A program made the translations under genes and the position numbers. 64,000 nt of DNA from Crassaminicella indica. Its GTDB lineage: Bacteria > Bacillota > Clostridia > Peptostreptococcales > Thermotaleaceae. A model generated the notes under the pieces. That model was not told where the DNA came from and did not search any database. It saw nothing but the letters and a program-made list of their open reading frames with translations. Positions 27,909 to 37,083 of this stretch are shown piece after piece; position 1 is the stretch's first letter; each line of letters starts with the position of its first letter. The stretch is taken from the NCBI RefSeq assembly GCF_019203185.1, contig NZ_CP078093.1, forward strand, positions 1-64,000, in the 5' to 3' direction.

Positions 27909-28144
27909 ATAGGTAAACAACATCAACATAAAAAAAAGAAATATATAAAGATAAGTGAATGACTTCGATAACTTTTGTAAAAAAACTTACTGAAATTTCA
28001 TAAAAAATACGTTAAGAACCTTCATTGTTTGAACGAAGTGAGTTTTGAAGGTTTAGTATTTTTTCATGAAATGAAGTTTAGTTTTTTCAAAAGTTATCTG
28101 GAATGAACTATCTTTTATATTTCGTTTTGAAGTTATTTATCTAT
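27909..28144. repeat. Full-length long-hairpin repeat element (about 236 bp)
   Basis: The whole stretch is an imperfect inverted repeat: the outer end ATAGGTAAACAACATCAACA faces ATAGATAAATAACTTCAA on the other strand, and the arms (for example GATAACTTTTG, ATTTCAT-AAAAATAC, AACCTTCA) stay in register to a central loop of about 20 bases around GTTTGAACGAAGTGAG. No open reading frame. It resembles a miniature inverted-repeat element or a large RNA hairpin. A shortened copy is at 12545 and a lone end at 44848. The remaining 63 bases to ilvE show only its ribosome binding site. Confidence 0.82.
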
Positions 28145-28207
28145 ATTAGCTTTTAAAATTTTTACTTGTAATTTTTGAAAAATTCACTTTTTTAGAGGAG
28201 GGGTATT

Positions 28208-29233
28208 ATGAGCAAAACAGTAAATATTGATTGGAACAATCTAGGATTTAGCTACATTAAAACAGATTTACGCTATATTTCTAGATGGAAAGATGGGCAA
28301 TGGGATGAAGGAAAGCTAGTTGAAGATAATAAGCTTTCTATTAGTGAAGCTTCTACAGCTCTACATTATGGACAACAATGCTTTGAAGGGTTAAAGGCAT
28401 ATCGTACTAAAAACGGAAAAATTCAGCTTTTTAGACCTGATCAAAATGCAAAACGTCTGAACAATAGCTGTAAACGTATTTTGATGCCTGAAATACCAGA
28501 AGAAAAATTTATAGATGCTTGTATTCAAGTTGTCAAAGCAAATGAACATTATGTCCCCCCATATGGAACTGGTGCAACCCTTTATCTTAGACCATTTGTT
28601 ATTGGGGTAGGAGACAATATCGGCGTAAAACCAGCTCCTGAATACATATTCTGCATATTTTGTGTTCCTGTAGGTCCTTACTTTAAAGGAGGAATGGCTC
28701 CTGTAAACTTTACTGTTTCAGAATATGACAGAGCAGCACCATTTGGTACAGGAGCAGCAAAAGTTGGAGGAAACTATGCAGGAAGCCTTTATCCTCATGA
28801 GTTGGCTGTAAAAAGAGGTTTTGCTGATTGTATTTATCTTGATCCAATGACTCATACAAAAATAGAAGAAGTAGGAGCAGCTAATTTCTTTGGTATTACG
28901 AAGGATAATAAATTTGTAACACCAAAATCACCATCCATTCTTCCTAGTATTACAAAATACTCACTACTGCATGTTGCAAAAGAATACTTAAACATGGAAG
29001 TAGAAGAAAGAGACGTTTATATCGATAAATTAGACGAATTTAAGGAAGCAGGTGCATGCGGAACTGCAGCAGTTATTACACCTATTGGAGGTATAGAATA
29101 TAAAGGAAAGCTTCATGTATTCCACAGTGAAACAGAAGTAGGTTCTATTACTAAAAAACTTTATGATACGCTTTATGGCATTCAATTTGGAGATATAAAA
29201 GCTCCTGAAGGATGGATCGTAGAAGTTAAATAA
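28208..29233 (+). CDS. ilvE: Branched-chain amino acid aminotransferase IlvE
   Basis: A 341-residue fold-type IV PLP enzyme that transaminates the branched-chain keto acids with glutamate. The type-II BCAT features are present: [15 protein letters not shown] (residues 52-66), the PLP-binding Lys185 in [12 protein letters not shown], and EEVGAANFF. Strong GAGGAGG ribosome binding site. A single gene closed by a strong terminator; no T-box or leader peptide is seen in front, only a repeat element. Confidence 0.95.
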   Translation: MSKTVNIDWNNLGFSYIKTDLRYISRWKDGQWDEGKLVEDNKLSISEASTALHYGQQCFEGLKAYRTKNGKIQLFRPDQNAKRLNNSCKRILMPEIPEEKFIDACIQVVKANEHYVPPYGTGATLYLRPFVIGVGDNIGVKPAPEYIFCIFCVPVGPYFKGGMAPVNFTVSEYDRAAPFGTGAAKVGGNYAGSLYPHELAVKRGFADCIYLDPMTHTKIEEVGAANFFGITKDNKFVTPKSPSILPSITKYSLLHVAKEYLNMEVEERDVYIDKLDEFKEAGACGTAAVITPIGGIEYKGKLHVFHSETEVGSITKKLYDTLYGIQFGDIKAPEGWIVEVK

Positions 29234-29272
29234 AAATAAAGCTTGCCAAAAATTTTGGCAAGCTTTATTTTT
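29232..29272. terminator. Bidirectional terminator ilvE/ptsH
   Basis: ATAAAGCTTGCCA and TGGCAAGCTTTAT form a long stem bounded by A and T runs between the convergent ilvE and ptsH genes. Confidence 0.93.
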
Positions 29273-29274
29273 AT

Positions 29275-29538
29275 TTAGCTTTCTCCAAATCTATTTTCTA
29301 TTAATTCCGTTAATGCATGTATTGCTTGTTCTTCATCTTCTCCATTAACAATTATAGTAATTTCACTATCTTTTGCAATTCCTAAACTCATAATTCCCAT
29401 AATAGACTTGGCATTTACTTTTCTACCATTAAGCTCTATCTCTATATCTGATTTAAAAGCATTTGCTGTTTTAACAAACATACTAGCAGGTCTAGCATGC
29501 ATACCACTTTCATTTTTAATAACAACTTTTTTTTCCAT
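29275..29538 (-). CDS. ptsH: Phosphocarrier protein HPr
   Basis: An 87-residue HPr that carries phosphate from Enzyme I to EIIA components. His14 (GMHARPAS) is the phospho-transfer residue and Ser45 (AKSIMGIMSLG) the HPr-kinase site, so it can also act in CcpA-type catabolite control. It is the last gene of the fructose operon, 17 bases after fruA, rather than beside ptsI as in many Firmicutes. Confidence 0.95.
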   Translation of the reverse strand: MEKKVVIKNESGMHARPASMFVKTANAFKSDIEIELNGRKVNAKSIMGIMSLGIAKDSEITIIVNGEDEEQAIHALTELIENRFGES

Positions 29539-29555
29539 AATTTCCTCCTTAAGAA

Positions 29556-31427
29556 TTAATTATTATTTATTGGTTTTTTTAAGAATCCAAGCATCAATGC
29601 TGTTATCAAAGCTCCTATTAGAATCGCTGCTATATATAAGCCTGGATTTCCTTTGACGATTGGAATAACAAAAGCTCCACCATGCGGTGCTGGAAGTCCT
29701 ATATTAAATATCATAGAAAGGGCACCTGCCACTGATGATCCTACAATAATAGATGGAATTACTCTACCTGGATCTGCTGCTGCAAAAGGAATAGCTCCCT
29801 CAGTAATAAATGATGCTCCCATAATATAACAAGTCTTTCCTGCTTCTCTTTCACCCTTTGTAAATTTATTTCTAAATAATGTTGTTGCAATAGCTATTCC
29901 AAGTGGTGGCACCATTCCACCTGCCATAACTGCGGCATGAGGTGCAAAATTTCCAGCATCAATCATTGCTATACCAAAAGTAAACGCAGCCTTATTAATA
30001 GGTCCACCCATATCTACAGCCATCATACCACCTAATATTAATCCTAATAATACTTTATTAGCTGTTCCCATACCATTTAACCAGTTTTGCAACCCTAAAT
30101 TCAAGCCTTTAACAGGATTTACAACAACGAGTAACATAATAGCTCCTGTAATAAATATTCCAAATAAAGGATATAATAATACCGGCTTAATTCCTTCTAA
30201 TGACTCTGGCAACTTAGTAAACGCTTTCTTTAAAAATAAAACAATATATCCGCCTAAGAAGCCCGCAATTAGTCCTCCTAAAAATCCTGCTCCATTATTT
30301 GCTGCAATGAGTCCTCCTACCATAGCTGGTGCAAAGCCTGGTCTATCTGCTATACTCATACCAATAAATCCTGCAAGAATAGGTACCATTAAGAAAAATG
30401 CACTTCCTTTACCTATATCCATTAATAGCTTTGCAAAGGGATGAAAAGATGGATCATTTGGATCAAATGCTTTTATTCCGAAAAAGAAAGATATAGCAAT
30501 TAATATTCCTCCACCTACTACAAATGGAAGCATATTTGAAACCCCATTCATCAAATGTTTATAAAAACCACGTCTTTCCTTTTTGTCAAGGGTATCAGAT
30601 GCTATATTTCCCTTATGATGATAAATCATTGCATCTCCATTTAGTCCTTTCATAATAAGTTCTTCAGCATTTTTGATTCCTTGTGCTACTGGAACTTGAA
30701 TAACTTTTTTTCCTTCAAATCTTGCCATGTCTACTTGTTTATCTGCAGCAACAATAATAGCTGTAGCTTTTTTTATCTCTTCATCGGTTAATCTATTTTT
30801 AACTCCTGTAGCACCATTTGTTTCTACTTTTATTTCTACACCCATTTTTTGTGCTTTATTTTTTAGAGCATCTGCAGCCATATAAGTATGTGCAATCCCT
30901 GTTGGACAAGCTGTTACTGCTAAAATTAATCCTTTAGTATCATTTGTTTTCTTATTTTGATCTTCGGTTTTTAATTTTTCTTGGGTCTCTATCATATTTA
31001 ACAATTCTTCTTCACTCTTTACATTCATAATTTTTTCTCTAAAATCTTCGTTCATAAGCATTACAGATAACCTAGATAATGTTTCTAAATGCTCAGCATT
31101 TGCATTCTCACTACCAGCAATCATGAAAAAAATATGCACTGGCTTTCCATCTAATGAATCATACTCTATACCCTTTTTAGAATATCCAAAAGCTAAAGCT
31201 GGAATCTTCACTGCGCTAGTCTTTGCATGAGGAATAGCAATCCCATCACCTACACCTGTTGAAGCATCCTCTTCCCTTTTTAAAATTGCTTTTTTAAATG
31301 CTTCTTTATCATTTAATCTTCCTGCTCTATCTAGCTTATTTACTAATTCATCGATTACTTCTTGTTTTGTCGTAGCCTTTAAATTAAGAATAATTGTATC
31401 TTTCTTTAAAATATCTGTTATTCTCAT
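29556..31427 (-). CDS. fruA: PTS fructose-specific EIIABC component FruA
   Basis: A 623-residue fusion importing fructose as fructose-1-phosphate. EIIA domain (1-145) with His67 in GIAIPHAKTS, EIIB domain (165-262) with Cys174 in TACPTGIAHTYMAA, and a fructose-type EIIC (about 285-620) with eight or more membrane segments. Order and length are those of the usual Firmicutes FruA. Follows fruK by 16 bases. Confidence 0.96.
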   Translation of the reverse strand: MRITDILKKDTIILNLKATTKQEVIDELVNKLDRAGRLNDKEAFKKAILKREEDASTGVGDGIAIPHAKTSAVKIPALAFGYSKKGIEYDSLDGKPVHIFFMIAGSENANAEHLETLSRLSVMLMNEDFREKIMNVKSEEELLNMIETQEKLKTEDQNKKTNDTKGLILAVTACPTGIAHTYMAADALKNKAQKMGVEIKVETNGATGVKNRLTDEEIKKATAIIVAADKQVDMARFEGKKVIQVPVAQGIKNAEELIMKGLNGDAMIYHHKGNIASDTLDKKERRGFYKHLMNGVSNMLPFVVGGGILIAISFFFGIKAFDPNDPSFHPFAKLLMDIGKGSAFFLMVPILAGFIGMSIADRPGFAPAMVGGLIAANNGAGFLGGLIAGFLGGYIVLFLKKAFTKLPESLEGIKPVLLYPLFGIFITGAIMLLVVVNPVKGLNLGLQNWLNGMGTANKVLLGLILGGMMAVDMGGPINKAAFTFGIAMIDAGNFAPHAAVMAGGMVPPLGIAIATTLFRNKFTKGEREAGKTCYIMGASFITEGAIPFAAADPGRVIPSIIVGSSVAGALSMIFNIGLPAPHGGAFVIPIVKGNPGLYIAAILIGALITALMLGFLKKPINNN

Positions 31428-31443
31428 GTTTGTCCTCCTTTAT

Positions 31444-32355
31444 TTAAATTTTATTTATTTTTACTTGATCTAGTAATTTTTCAACATCCTCTCTTTTACA
31501 TAGATCAAGTGAAAAAGCTGTAGCACTGCCGGAAGCTATTCCCATTTTAAAAGCTTTCTCTATATCTAAGTTCTGTGAATAACTAGCAATAAATCCTGCA
31601 ATCAAGGAGTCTCCTGCACCCACAGAATTTTTTACAACTCCCTTTGGTACAGACCCATGATATACACCGCTTTTACATACAAGCAAAGCTCCCTCTCCTG
31701 CCATTGAAATGATTACATTTTGCGCACCCATCTCTCTAAGCTTTTTTGCATATAAAATAATTTCTTCTTGTGTATTCATTTCAACGCCAAATATTTCTCC
31801 TAGCTCCTCTTTATTTGGTTTTATTAAAAAGGGATTATATTTTAAAGTAACTATCAACGATTCTCCTGTTGTATCTACAACTACTTTTACATCATTGTTG
31901 ATACATTTTTCTTGAAGCTTTGAATAAATATCTCTTGATAAGCTTTTTTGAACATTTCCTGCAAGTACAAGATAATCCTTGCTTGTTAATTTACTTATCT
32001 TTTCAAATAATACATTGATATTTTCTTCTGTAATATCAGGCCCAGCTCCATTTATTTCAGTTTCTTCGTCTGCTTTAAGCTTTATATTTATTCTTGTATC
32101 TCCTTTTACAGTTATAAAATCCGTTTCAATCCCTTCAGCTTCTAAATATTTTTTTATATACTCCCCTGTAAACCCTCCTATAAAGCCAAGTGCTTTACTT
32201 TTTATGCCCATATTTTTCAAAACCCTTGACACATTAATCCCTTTTCCACCAGGATATTTATAATCTGCATTTACTCTATTTACTGTTCCTAATCGAAAAT
32301 CTTCAACTTTTACTACATAATCTATTGATGGATTTAATGTTACTGTATATATCAT
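31444..32355 (-). CDS. fruK: 1-phosphofructokinase FruK
   Basis: A 303-residue PfkB-family kinase converting fructose-1-phosphate to fructose-1,6-bisphosphate. Begins MIYTVTLNPSIDY, has PGGKGINVSRVL near residue 36 and the catalytic GAGDSLIAGF near 246, all family signatures. Its ATG overlaps the fruR stop by one base (TAATG), giving translational coupling. Confidence 0.95.
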   Translation of the reverse strand: MIYTVTLNPSIDYVVKVEDFRLGTVNRVNADYKYPGGKGINVSRVLKNMGIKSKALGFIGGFTGEYIKKYLEAEGIETDFITVKGDTRINIKLKADEETEINGAGPDITEENINVLFEKISKLTSKDYLVLAGNVQKSLSRDIYSKLQEKCINNDVKVVVDTTGESLIVTLKYNPFLIKPNKEELGEIFGVEMNTQEEIILYAKKLREMGAQNVIISMAGEGALLVCKSGVYHGSVPKGVVKNSVGAGDSLIAGFIASYSQNLDIEKAFKMGIASGSATAFSLDLCKREDVEKLLDQVKINKI

Positions 32356-33104
32356 TATTCTGTCACAACCTTTATTCTAGTCTTGTTCCTATATTTATCA
32401 TAATCTTCAACCTCACAGTTTGTAATAATGACTGCTTTTTTTAGGTCCGCAACCTTTACAAAAGCTACTTCTCCAAACTTGCTTTCATCTGCTAGCACAA
32501 AAGCTTCTCTAGAAAGGTTTATCGCTGTATCCTTAAGAATCGCCTCTTCAGAATCTGGAGTAGTAAATCCATAGTCTAGATGTATGCCATTCATTCCCAT
32601 AAAGCATTTATCAAATCTAAACTTTTCGATATTTTTCAACGCATCTGTCCCTATAACAGCCTTTGTTCGTGATTTTACTTTCCCACCAACGATATAGGCA
32701 TTGATATCCTTTTCCACTAACATATCAATATGCTTTAATCCATTTGTAACCACAATAATATCTTTTTTATTTAAAAACTGAATCATTTTAAATGTTGTAG
32801 TTCCAGCATCTAAATACACACAATCCCCATCTTCTATTAAAGATGCCGCATATCTAGCAATCATTGTTTTTTCTTGAACGTATTGATCTTGCTTCTCACC
32901 ATAGCTAGGTTCATTAAATCTCCCTTTTAGTAAAGTAGCTCCTCCATGTACTCTCTTTAATGCATTTACACTTTCTAAAAAAGTAAGATCTCGTCTTATA
33001 GTAGATTCTGATGTACTTGTAGCTTCTACAAGCTCATTAATTCTCACTGATCCTTTTTGTTTTAAAATTTCTAATATAATTTCATGTCTTCTTTCTGTCA
33101 GCAA
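32355..33104 (-). CDS. fruR: DeoR family fructose operon repressor FruR
   Basis: A 249-residue DeoR regulator: N-terminal helix-turn-helix (TERRHEIILEILKQKGSVRI, then STSESTIRRDL) and a phosphosugar-sensing domain with DGDCVYLDAGTTT. It heads the fruR-fruK-fruA-ptsH operon and probably responds to fructose-1-phosphate. I choose TTG 33104, six bases after AGAGGTGA; an upstream GTG is part of that binding site. Confidence 0.92.
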   Translation of the reverse strand: MLTERRHEIILEILKQKGSVRINELVEATSTSESTIRRDLTFLESVNALKRVHGGATLLKGRFNEPSYGEKQDQYVQEKTMIARYAASLIEDGDCVYLDAGTTTFKMIQFLNKKDIIVVTNGLKHIDMLVEKDINAYIVGGKVKSRTKAVIGTDALKNIEKFRFDKCFMGMNGIHLDYGFTTPDSEEAILKDTAINLSREAFVLADESKFGEVAFVKVADLKKAVIITNCEVEDYDKYRNKTRIKVVTE

Positions 33105-33135
33105 GCTTATCACCTCTTAACCCCTTCATATGCTC

Positions 33136-33164
33136 ATTATAAATCAAAGCCGATCAAAAATCAA
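33136..33164 (-). promoter_or_regulatory. SigA-type promoter of the fru operon
   Basis: On the minus strand TTGATT (33159-33164) and a perfect TATAAT (33136-33141) are 17 bases apart, about 30 bases before the fruR start. Confidence 0.75.
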
Positions 33165-33232
33165 TCATTTTCTTTCAAAATATTTCACGAATACACTTTA
33201 TTCAATCACAATCATTCAAATACAATCACACA
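33159..33232. promoter_or_regulatory. Repeated ATTGATTG-type operators upstream of fruR
   Basis: The plus strand has CAATCA-type units at 33162, 33203, 33211 (AATCATTCAAA) and 33223, so the minus strand reads a series of TGATTG/GAATGATTG copies above and across the -35. DeoR-family FruR proteins bind direct repeats of this kind. The remainder of this 381-base gap (33237-33442) shows no gene or motif. Confidence 0.55.
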
Positions 33233-33442
33233 ATATAATTTTCATAACAAAAAATACCGTCTATCACACGCGCTTTTATCATGACCAACAAACATAAAAG
33301 TATTATACAAATTATTCCTTTTTTCATTAAATCCCTCAATCCTTTCATAATAGCTTTATCTGTATATAAAATTATTATGTGTATATATAATAATTTTTAA
33401 TATATTTATACATACAGGATTTACAAGATTTTTTGAAAAATA

Positions 33443-33483
33443 AAAAATCAGTCCAAAATTGTAATCTGGACTGATTTTTATTT
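33443..33483 (-). terminator. Terminator of clpE
   Basis: AAAAATCAGTCCA and TGGACTGATTTTT form a 13-bp stem, with T-runs on the minus strand beyond the clpE stop. Confidence 0.92.
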
Positions 33484-33485
33484 TT

Positions 33486-35789
33486 CTATTTGTCTAGTAT
33501 ATTTTTATTTGTAGACTTTATTACTATTTCTCCATCCTCTAAGTCTATTTTTATATTAGCATTTTCTTTAATTTCTCCTAAAAGATATTTTTCAGCAATT
33601 TCATCTTCTATATATTTTTGTATAGTTCTTCTTAACGGTCTTGCTCCATACTTTTTGTCATATCCCTTTTCTAAAATGAAATCTTTTACTTCATCAGAAA
33701 TTTTTATGCTAATATTTTTTTCTTTTGCTTCTTCCATTACCTCTTGAAGCATTAATTCTATAATCTTTCTTAGTTCATCCTTTGATAAATGCGTAAATAT
33801 AATTGTTTCATCTACTCTATTTAAAAATTCTGGTCTGAATATTTCCTTTAAAGCATCCTTTACTCGAGTTTCTAAAGCACTATACTCACTTTTTGCAAAA
33901 CCAATATTATTTGATTTAAAATTTGTACCTGCATTAGAGGTCATCACAATAACTGTATTTTCAAAAAATACTGTTCTTCCCTGACTATCTGTCAATCTTC
34001 CATCTTCAAGAATTTGCAAAAGCATATTAAATACATCTGCATGAGCCTTTTCTATTTCATCTAAAAGAATCACTGAATATGGCTTTCTTCTTACCTTCTC
34101 AGTAAGTTGACCTCCCTGATCATAGCCCACATATCCAGGAGGGGCTCCAATTAATTTAGAAACCGTATGTTTTTCCATATATTCAGACATATCAATACGA
34201 ATCATTGCTTCTTCACTTCCAAAAAGCTCAAAGGCAAGTGTCTTTACAAGCTCTGTTTTTCCTACCCCAGTAGGTCCTACAAAAATAAATGAAGCAGGCT
34301 TTTTCTTTTTTCTGAATCCTGAACGATTACGGCGTATCGCTTTGGCTAAGCTAGATACAGCTTCATGCTGGCCTATAACTCTTCTATGCAATCTATCTTC
34401 TAGGTTTAATAGCTTCTTTGCTTCTTCTTCTGTAATCCTTTGTACTGGAATTTTTGTCCAAGCTTCAATAACAGAAGCAATATCTTCTATAGTAATTTCT
34501 GACTGACAACGCTCTTTTATTTTATTAATTTTCTCTTCTACTTTAAACTCTTCCATCTTACATTTAGCTGCTTTTTCAAAATCATTATTTACAGCTGCTT
34601 TCTCTTTTTCTTCTTTTATTTTATGAAGTTCTTCTTTTAAAGATTCTATTTCTATAAGTCCTTGATTATTTAGATTTGCACGTGAACCAGCTTCATCAAT
34701 TACATCTATAGCTTTATCTGGCAGAAAACGGTCTGTAATATACTTTTCTGACAAATTTACAGCAGCTTCAATTGCTTCTTTTGATATTTTTATTTTGTGA
34801 TAATCTTCATAATATTCTTTTATTCCTTCTAGTATTTCTATAGTCTCATCAATTGTCGGCTCTTCTACTAAAATAGGCTGAAATCTTCTTTCAAGAGCTG
34901 CATCCTTTTCTATATGCTTTCGATATTCTTCAAGAGTTGTTGCACCAATCACCTGTATATCTCCTCGTGCAAGAGCTGGTTTTAGAATGTTTGCTGCATT
35001 CATAACACCACCATGCACCTCTCCTGCACCCATAATATTATGAACTTCATCAATGACTAAAATGACATTTCCACATTCTGTTGCTTCTTTTATGATAGAT
35101 TTCATTCGTCCTTCAAACTGTCCCCTAAATTGTGTTCCTGCCACAACAGCTGTTAAATCTAAAAGATATACTTCATGTTTGAATAATTTTGCTGGAACTT
35201 GTCTATTGACAATTCTAACTGCTAACCCCTCTGCAATAGCAGTTTTTCCAACTCCTGGCTCTCCAATTAGTATCGGATTGTTTTTTGTTCTTCTATTTAA
35301 TATTTGTACTACACGATCGATCTCTCTATTTCTCCCGATAATCTTATCTACTTCATTGTTCTTAGCCTTTTCTGTTAGATTTATTCCATATTTCTCTAAG
35401 AATTTCTTCTTTTTTCTTGATTTTTTATTTTTCCCATCATTCTTTATATCTTCCTTAACACGAGCAGAAGGTACTTCCTTTTCAACTTCATCTTCTTCAT
35501 TGTCAACTTCCTTCATGAATGGAAATGCACCTTCTGTAAGGTTTGCAAAGAAATTATCATCCTCTAAGCCTTCCATATCCATATCTTGAAACATATCTTT
35601 CATTTGTTCAGCTAAATTTTCAATATCTTCTTGGCTCATTCCAGCTTGCTGCATCAATTGATCTACAACAGGAATTCCCATTTTTTTTGCACATTCTATA
35701 CATAAACCTTTTATTTCATTTTTGCCATTTTCAATTTGTGATGTAAATACAATAGCTATATTTTTCTTGCATATAGAACACATCTTCAT
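33486..35789 (-). CDS. clpE: ClpE-type AAA+ unfoldase of the Clp protease
   Basis: A 767-residue Hsp100 ATPase feeding ClpP. The N-terminus is a zinc finger (C4-x2-C7 and C30-x2-C33) as in ClpE, not the ClpC N-domain. The first AAA module has [15 protein letters not shown], a short middle region contains a UVR-like [10 protein letters not shown] segment, and the second AAA module has [15 protein letters not shown]. The start is ATG 35789 behind GGAGATG, with five unsupported codons upstream. Single gene. A lone AAGTCAAAG unit upstream is not enough to call a CtsR site. Confidence 0.9.
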   Translation of the reverse strand: MKMCSICKKNIAIVFTSQIENGKNEIKGLCIECAKKMGIPVVDQLMQQAGMSQEDIENLAEQMKDMFQDMDMEGLEDDNFFANLTEGAFPFMKEVDNEEDEVEKEVPSARVKEDIKNDGKNKKSRKKKKFLEKYGINLTEKAKNNEVDKIIGRNREIDRVVQILNRRTKNNPILIGEPGVGKTAIAEGLAVRIVNRQVPAKLFKHEVYLLDLTAVVAGTQFRGQFEGRMKSIIKEATECGNVILVIDEVHNIMGAGEVHGGVMNAANILKPALARGDIQVIGATTLEEYRKHIEKDAALERRFQPILVEEPTIDETIEILEGIKEYYEDYHKIKISKEAIEAAVNLSEKYITDRFLPDKAIDVIDEAGSRANLNNQGLIEIESLKEELHKIKEEKEKAAVNNDFEKAAKCKMEEFKVEEKINKIKERCQSEITIEDIASVIEAWTKIPVQRITEEEAKKLLNLEDRLHRRVIGQHEAVSSLAKAIRRNRSGFRKKKKPASFIFVGPTGVGKTELVKTLAFELFGSEEAMIRIDMSEYMEKHTVSKLIGAPPGYVGYDQGGQLTEKVRRKPYSVILLDEIEKAHADVFNMLLQILEDGRLTDSQGRTVFFENTVIVMTSNAGTNFKSNNIGFAKSEYSALETRVKDALKEIFRPEFLNRVDETIIFTHLSKDELRKIIELMLQEVMEEAKEKNISIKISDEVKDFILEKGYDKKYGARPLRRTIQKYIEDEIAEKYLLGEIKENANIKIDLEDGEIVIKSTNKNILDK

Positions 35790-35884
35790 ATATATCATCT
35801 CCATATTTATGTTGTAAAAGTCAAAGTTCTATCAGCCATTACATGATAAAATGGCTATAATTACAGTATACCACATTCACTAAA

Positions 35885-35924
35885 AATTAAAAATGAGTCT
35901 AGAGAATACTTCTCTAAACTCATG
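35885..35924 (-). terminator. Terminator of speD
   Basis: ATGAGTTTAGAGAA and its near-complement form a stem; on the minus strand it is followed by TTTTTAATTTTT. Confidence 0.85.
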
Positions 35925-35945
35925 AAAATTCCTTTCATATAAAGC

Positions 35946-36764
35946 TTAAGCCTTTGGAAGATTAATTCCATAGAATATTTCTGTCATTTCTCTATCTAAT
36001 TTCTTAATAATCTCTTCTTTTTCTTCTATACTTAAATCTTCTTCATTTTTTTCAAACAAATAATTATCCAACTTAAAATCCTTTAACTTCATCTTTGTAT
36101 GAAATATATTTGATTGATAAATATTCATATCAATTAAACTGTATCTTTTTATAGTTTCTTCAGCAATAAAATCTTGTATAGAATTGATATCATGATCTAT
36201 AAAATGCTTTTTACCATCTATATCTCTTGTAAAGCCTCTCACTCTATAGTCTATGGTAATAATATCCGAATCAAAGCTGTCTATTAAATAATTCAAAGCC
36301 TTCAGCGGAGAAATTTGACCACATGTAGCAACATCAATATCTACCCTAAAGGTACTAATATCATTTTGCGGATGACTTTCAGGATAAGTATGCACAGTTA
36401 CATGACTTTTGTCTAAATGTCCAACAATATTTTCACGAATAGGTGTTATGATTCCCCTATTACAAGATGGATCTAACACATATAGAGGAACTTCTTCTTC
36501 TGAAATCAATAATGTTACACTTGCTCCTTGAGGATCATAGTCTTGTTTTGCAACATTTAATACACTTGCTCCTATAATTTCTGTAACATCCGTCAATATT
36601 TTTGTTAATCTTTCAGAATTATACTGTTCATCAATATATTCAATATATCTTTTTTGATCTTCTTCTGTTTTTGTATAACAAATATCATAAATATTAAAGC
36701 TTAGTGATTTCGTTAGATTATTAAAGCCATATAATTTTATCTTGTTTGTAATATTTTTTGCCAA
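35946..36764 (-). CDS. speD: S-adenosylmethionine decarboxylase proenzyme SpeD
   Basis: A 272-residue SpeD of the longer, E. coli-like type that supplies decarboxylated SAM for spermidine synthesis. It self-cleaves before Ser120 ([13 protein letters not shown]) to form a pyruvoyl cofactor; Cys143-region [13 protein letters not shown] is also typical. TTG start behind GAGGAATAA. No spermidine synthase gene lies next to it, so the pathway is completed elsewhere. Confidence 0.95.
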   Translation of the reverse strand: MAKNITNKIKLYGFNNLTKSLSFNIYDICYTKTEEDQKRYIEYIDEQYNSERLTKILTDVTEIIGASVLNVAKQDYDPQGASVTLLISEEEVPLYVLDPSCNRGIITPIRENIVGHLDKSHVTVHTYPESHPQNDISTFRVDIDVATCGQISPLKALNYLIDSFDSDIITIDYRVRGFTRDIDGKKHFIDHDINSIQDFIAEETIKRYSLIDMNIYQSNIFHTKMKLKDFKLDNYLFEKNEEDLSIEEKEEIIKKLDREMTEIFYGINLPKA

Positions 36765-36799
36765 TATTATTCCTCATTTCTATTTAAATTCTAAGAAAA

Positions 36800-36827
36800 A
36801 TTATATCTTGTATCACTGTAATGTCAA
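36800..36827 (-). promoter_or_regulatory. SigA-type promoter of speD
   Basis: TTGACA (36822-36827) and TATAAT (36800-36805), 16 bases apart on the minus strand. A second weaker pair (TTGAAA 36911-36916, TATTAT 36887-36892, spacer 18) lies upstream. The rest of the 319-base gap to 37083 shows nothing else. Confidence 0.8.
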
Positions 36828-37083
36828 TACAAAACCGCAAAAAACATCATAATTTTTATACTCTATAAATTAATGCATCATATACTATAATACCCTAAAA
36901 GCAAATACTTTTTCAATAGATAAAAAATATTTATTTATGTTAATTTTTAACACACCTTTTCTCTGTATATTTTTCTAGATCAGTTTACAAGTTTGACTAA
37001 GCAAAATTCTTCAAGGATTTAAGTGTCTGATTTTGTTATTTATATTCAATTAATTTATGATTTCTTGTAAAATGGTATGCTTT

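Noticed and set aside
27909-28144. CRISPR or phage attachment-site explanation for the repeat sequences
   Set aside because: There are no regular direct repeats with spacers, no cas genes, no integrase and no tRNA; the symmetry is that of an inverted repeat.
28124-28207. T-box or leader-peptide control of ilvE
   Set aside because: The stretch between the repeat element and ilvE is too short and lacks the T-box consensus, a specifier stem or a branched-chain-rich short peptide.
33084-33284. Plus-strand open frame upstream of fruR
   Set aside because: Opposes the fruR start and covers its promoter and operator repeats; composition is not protein-like.
35821-35840. CtsR operator upstream of clpE
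   Set aside because: Only one AAGTCAAAG unit is seen; the required tandem heptad is missing.
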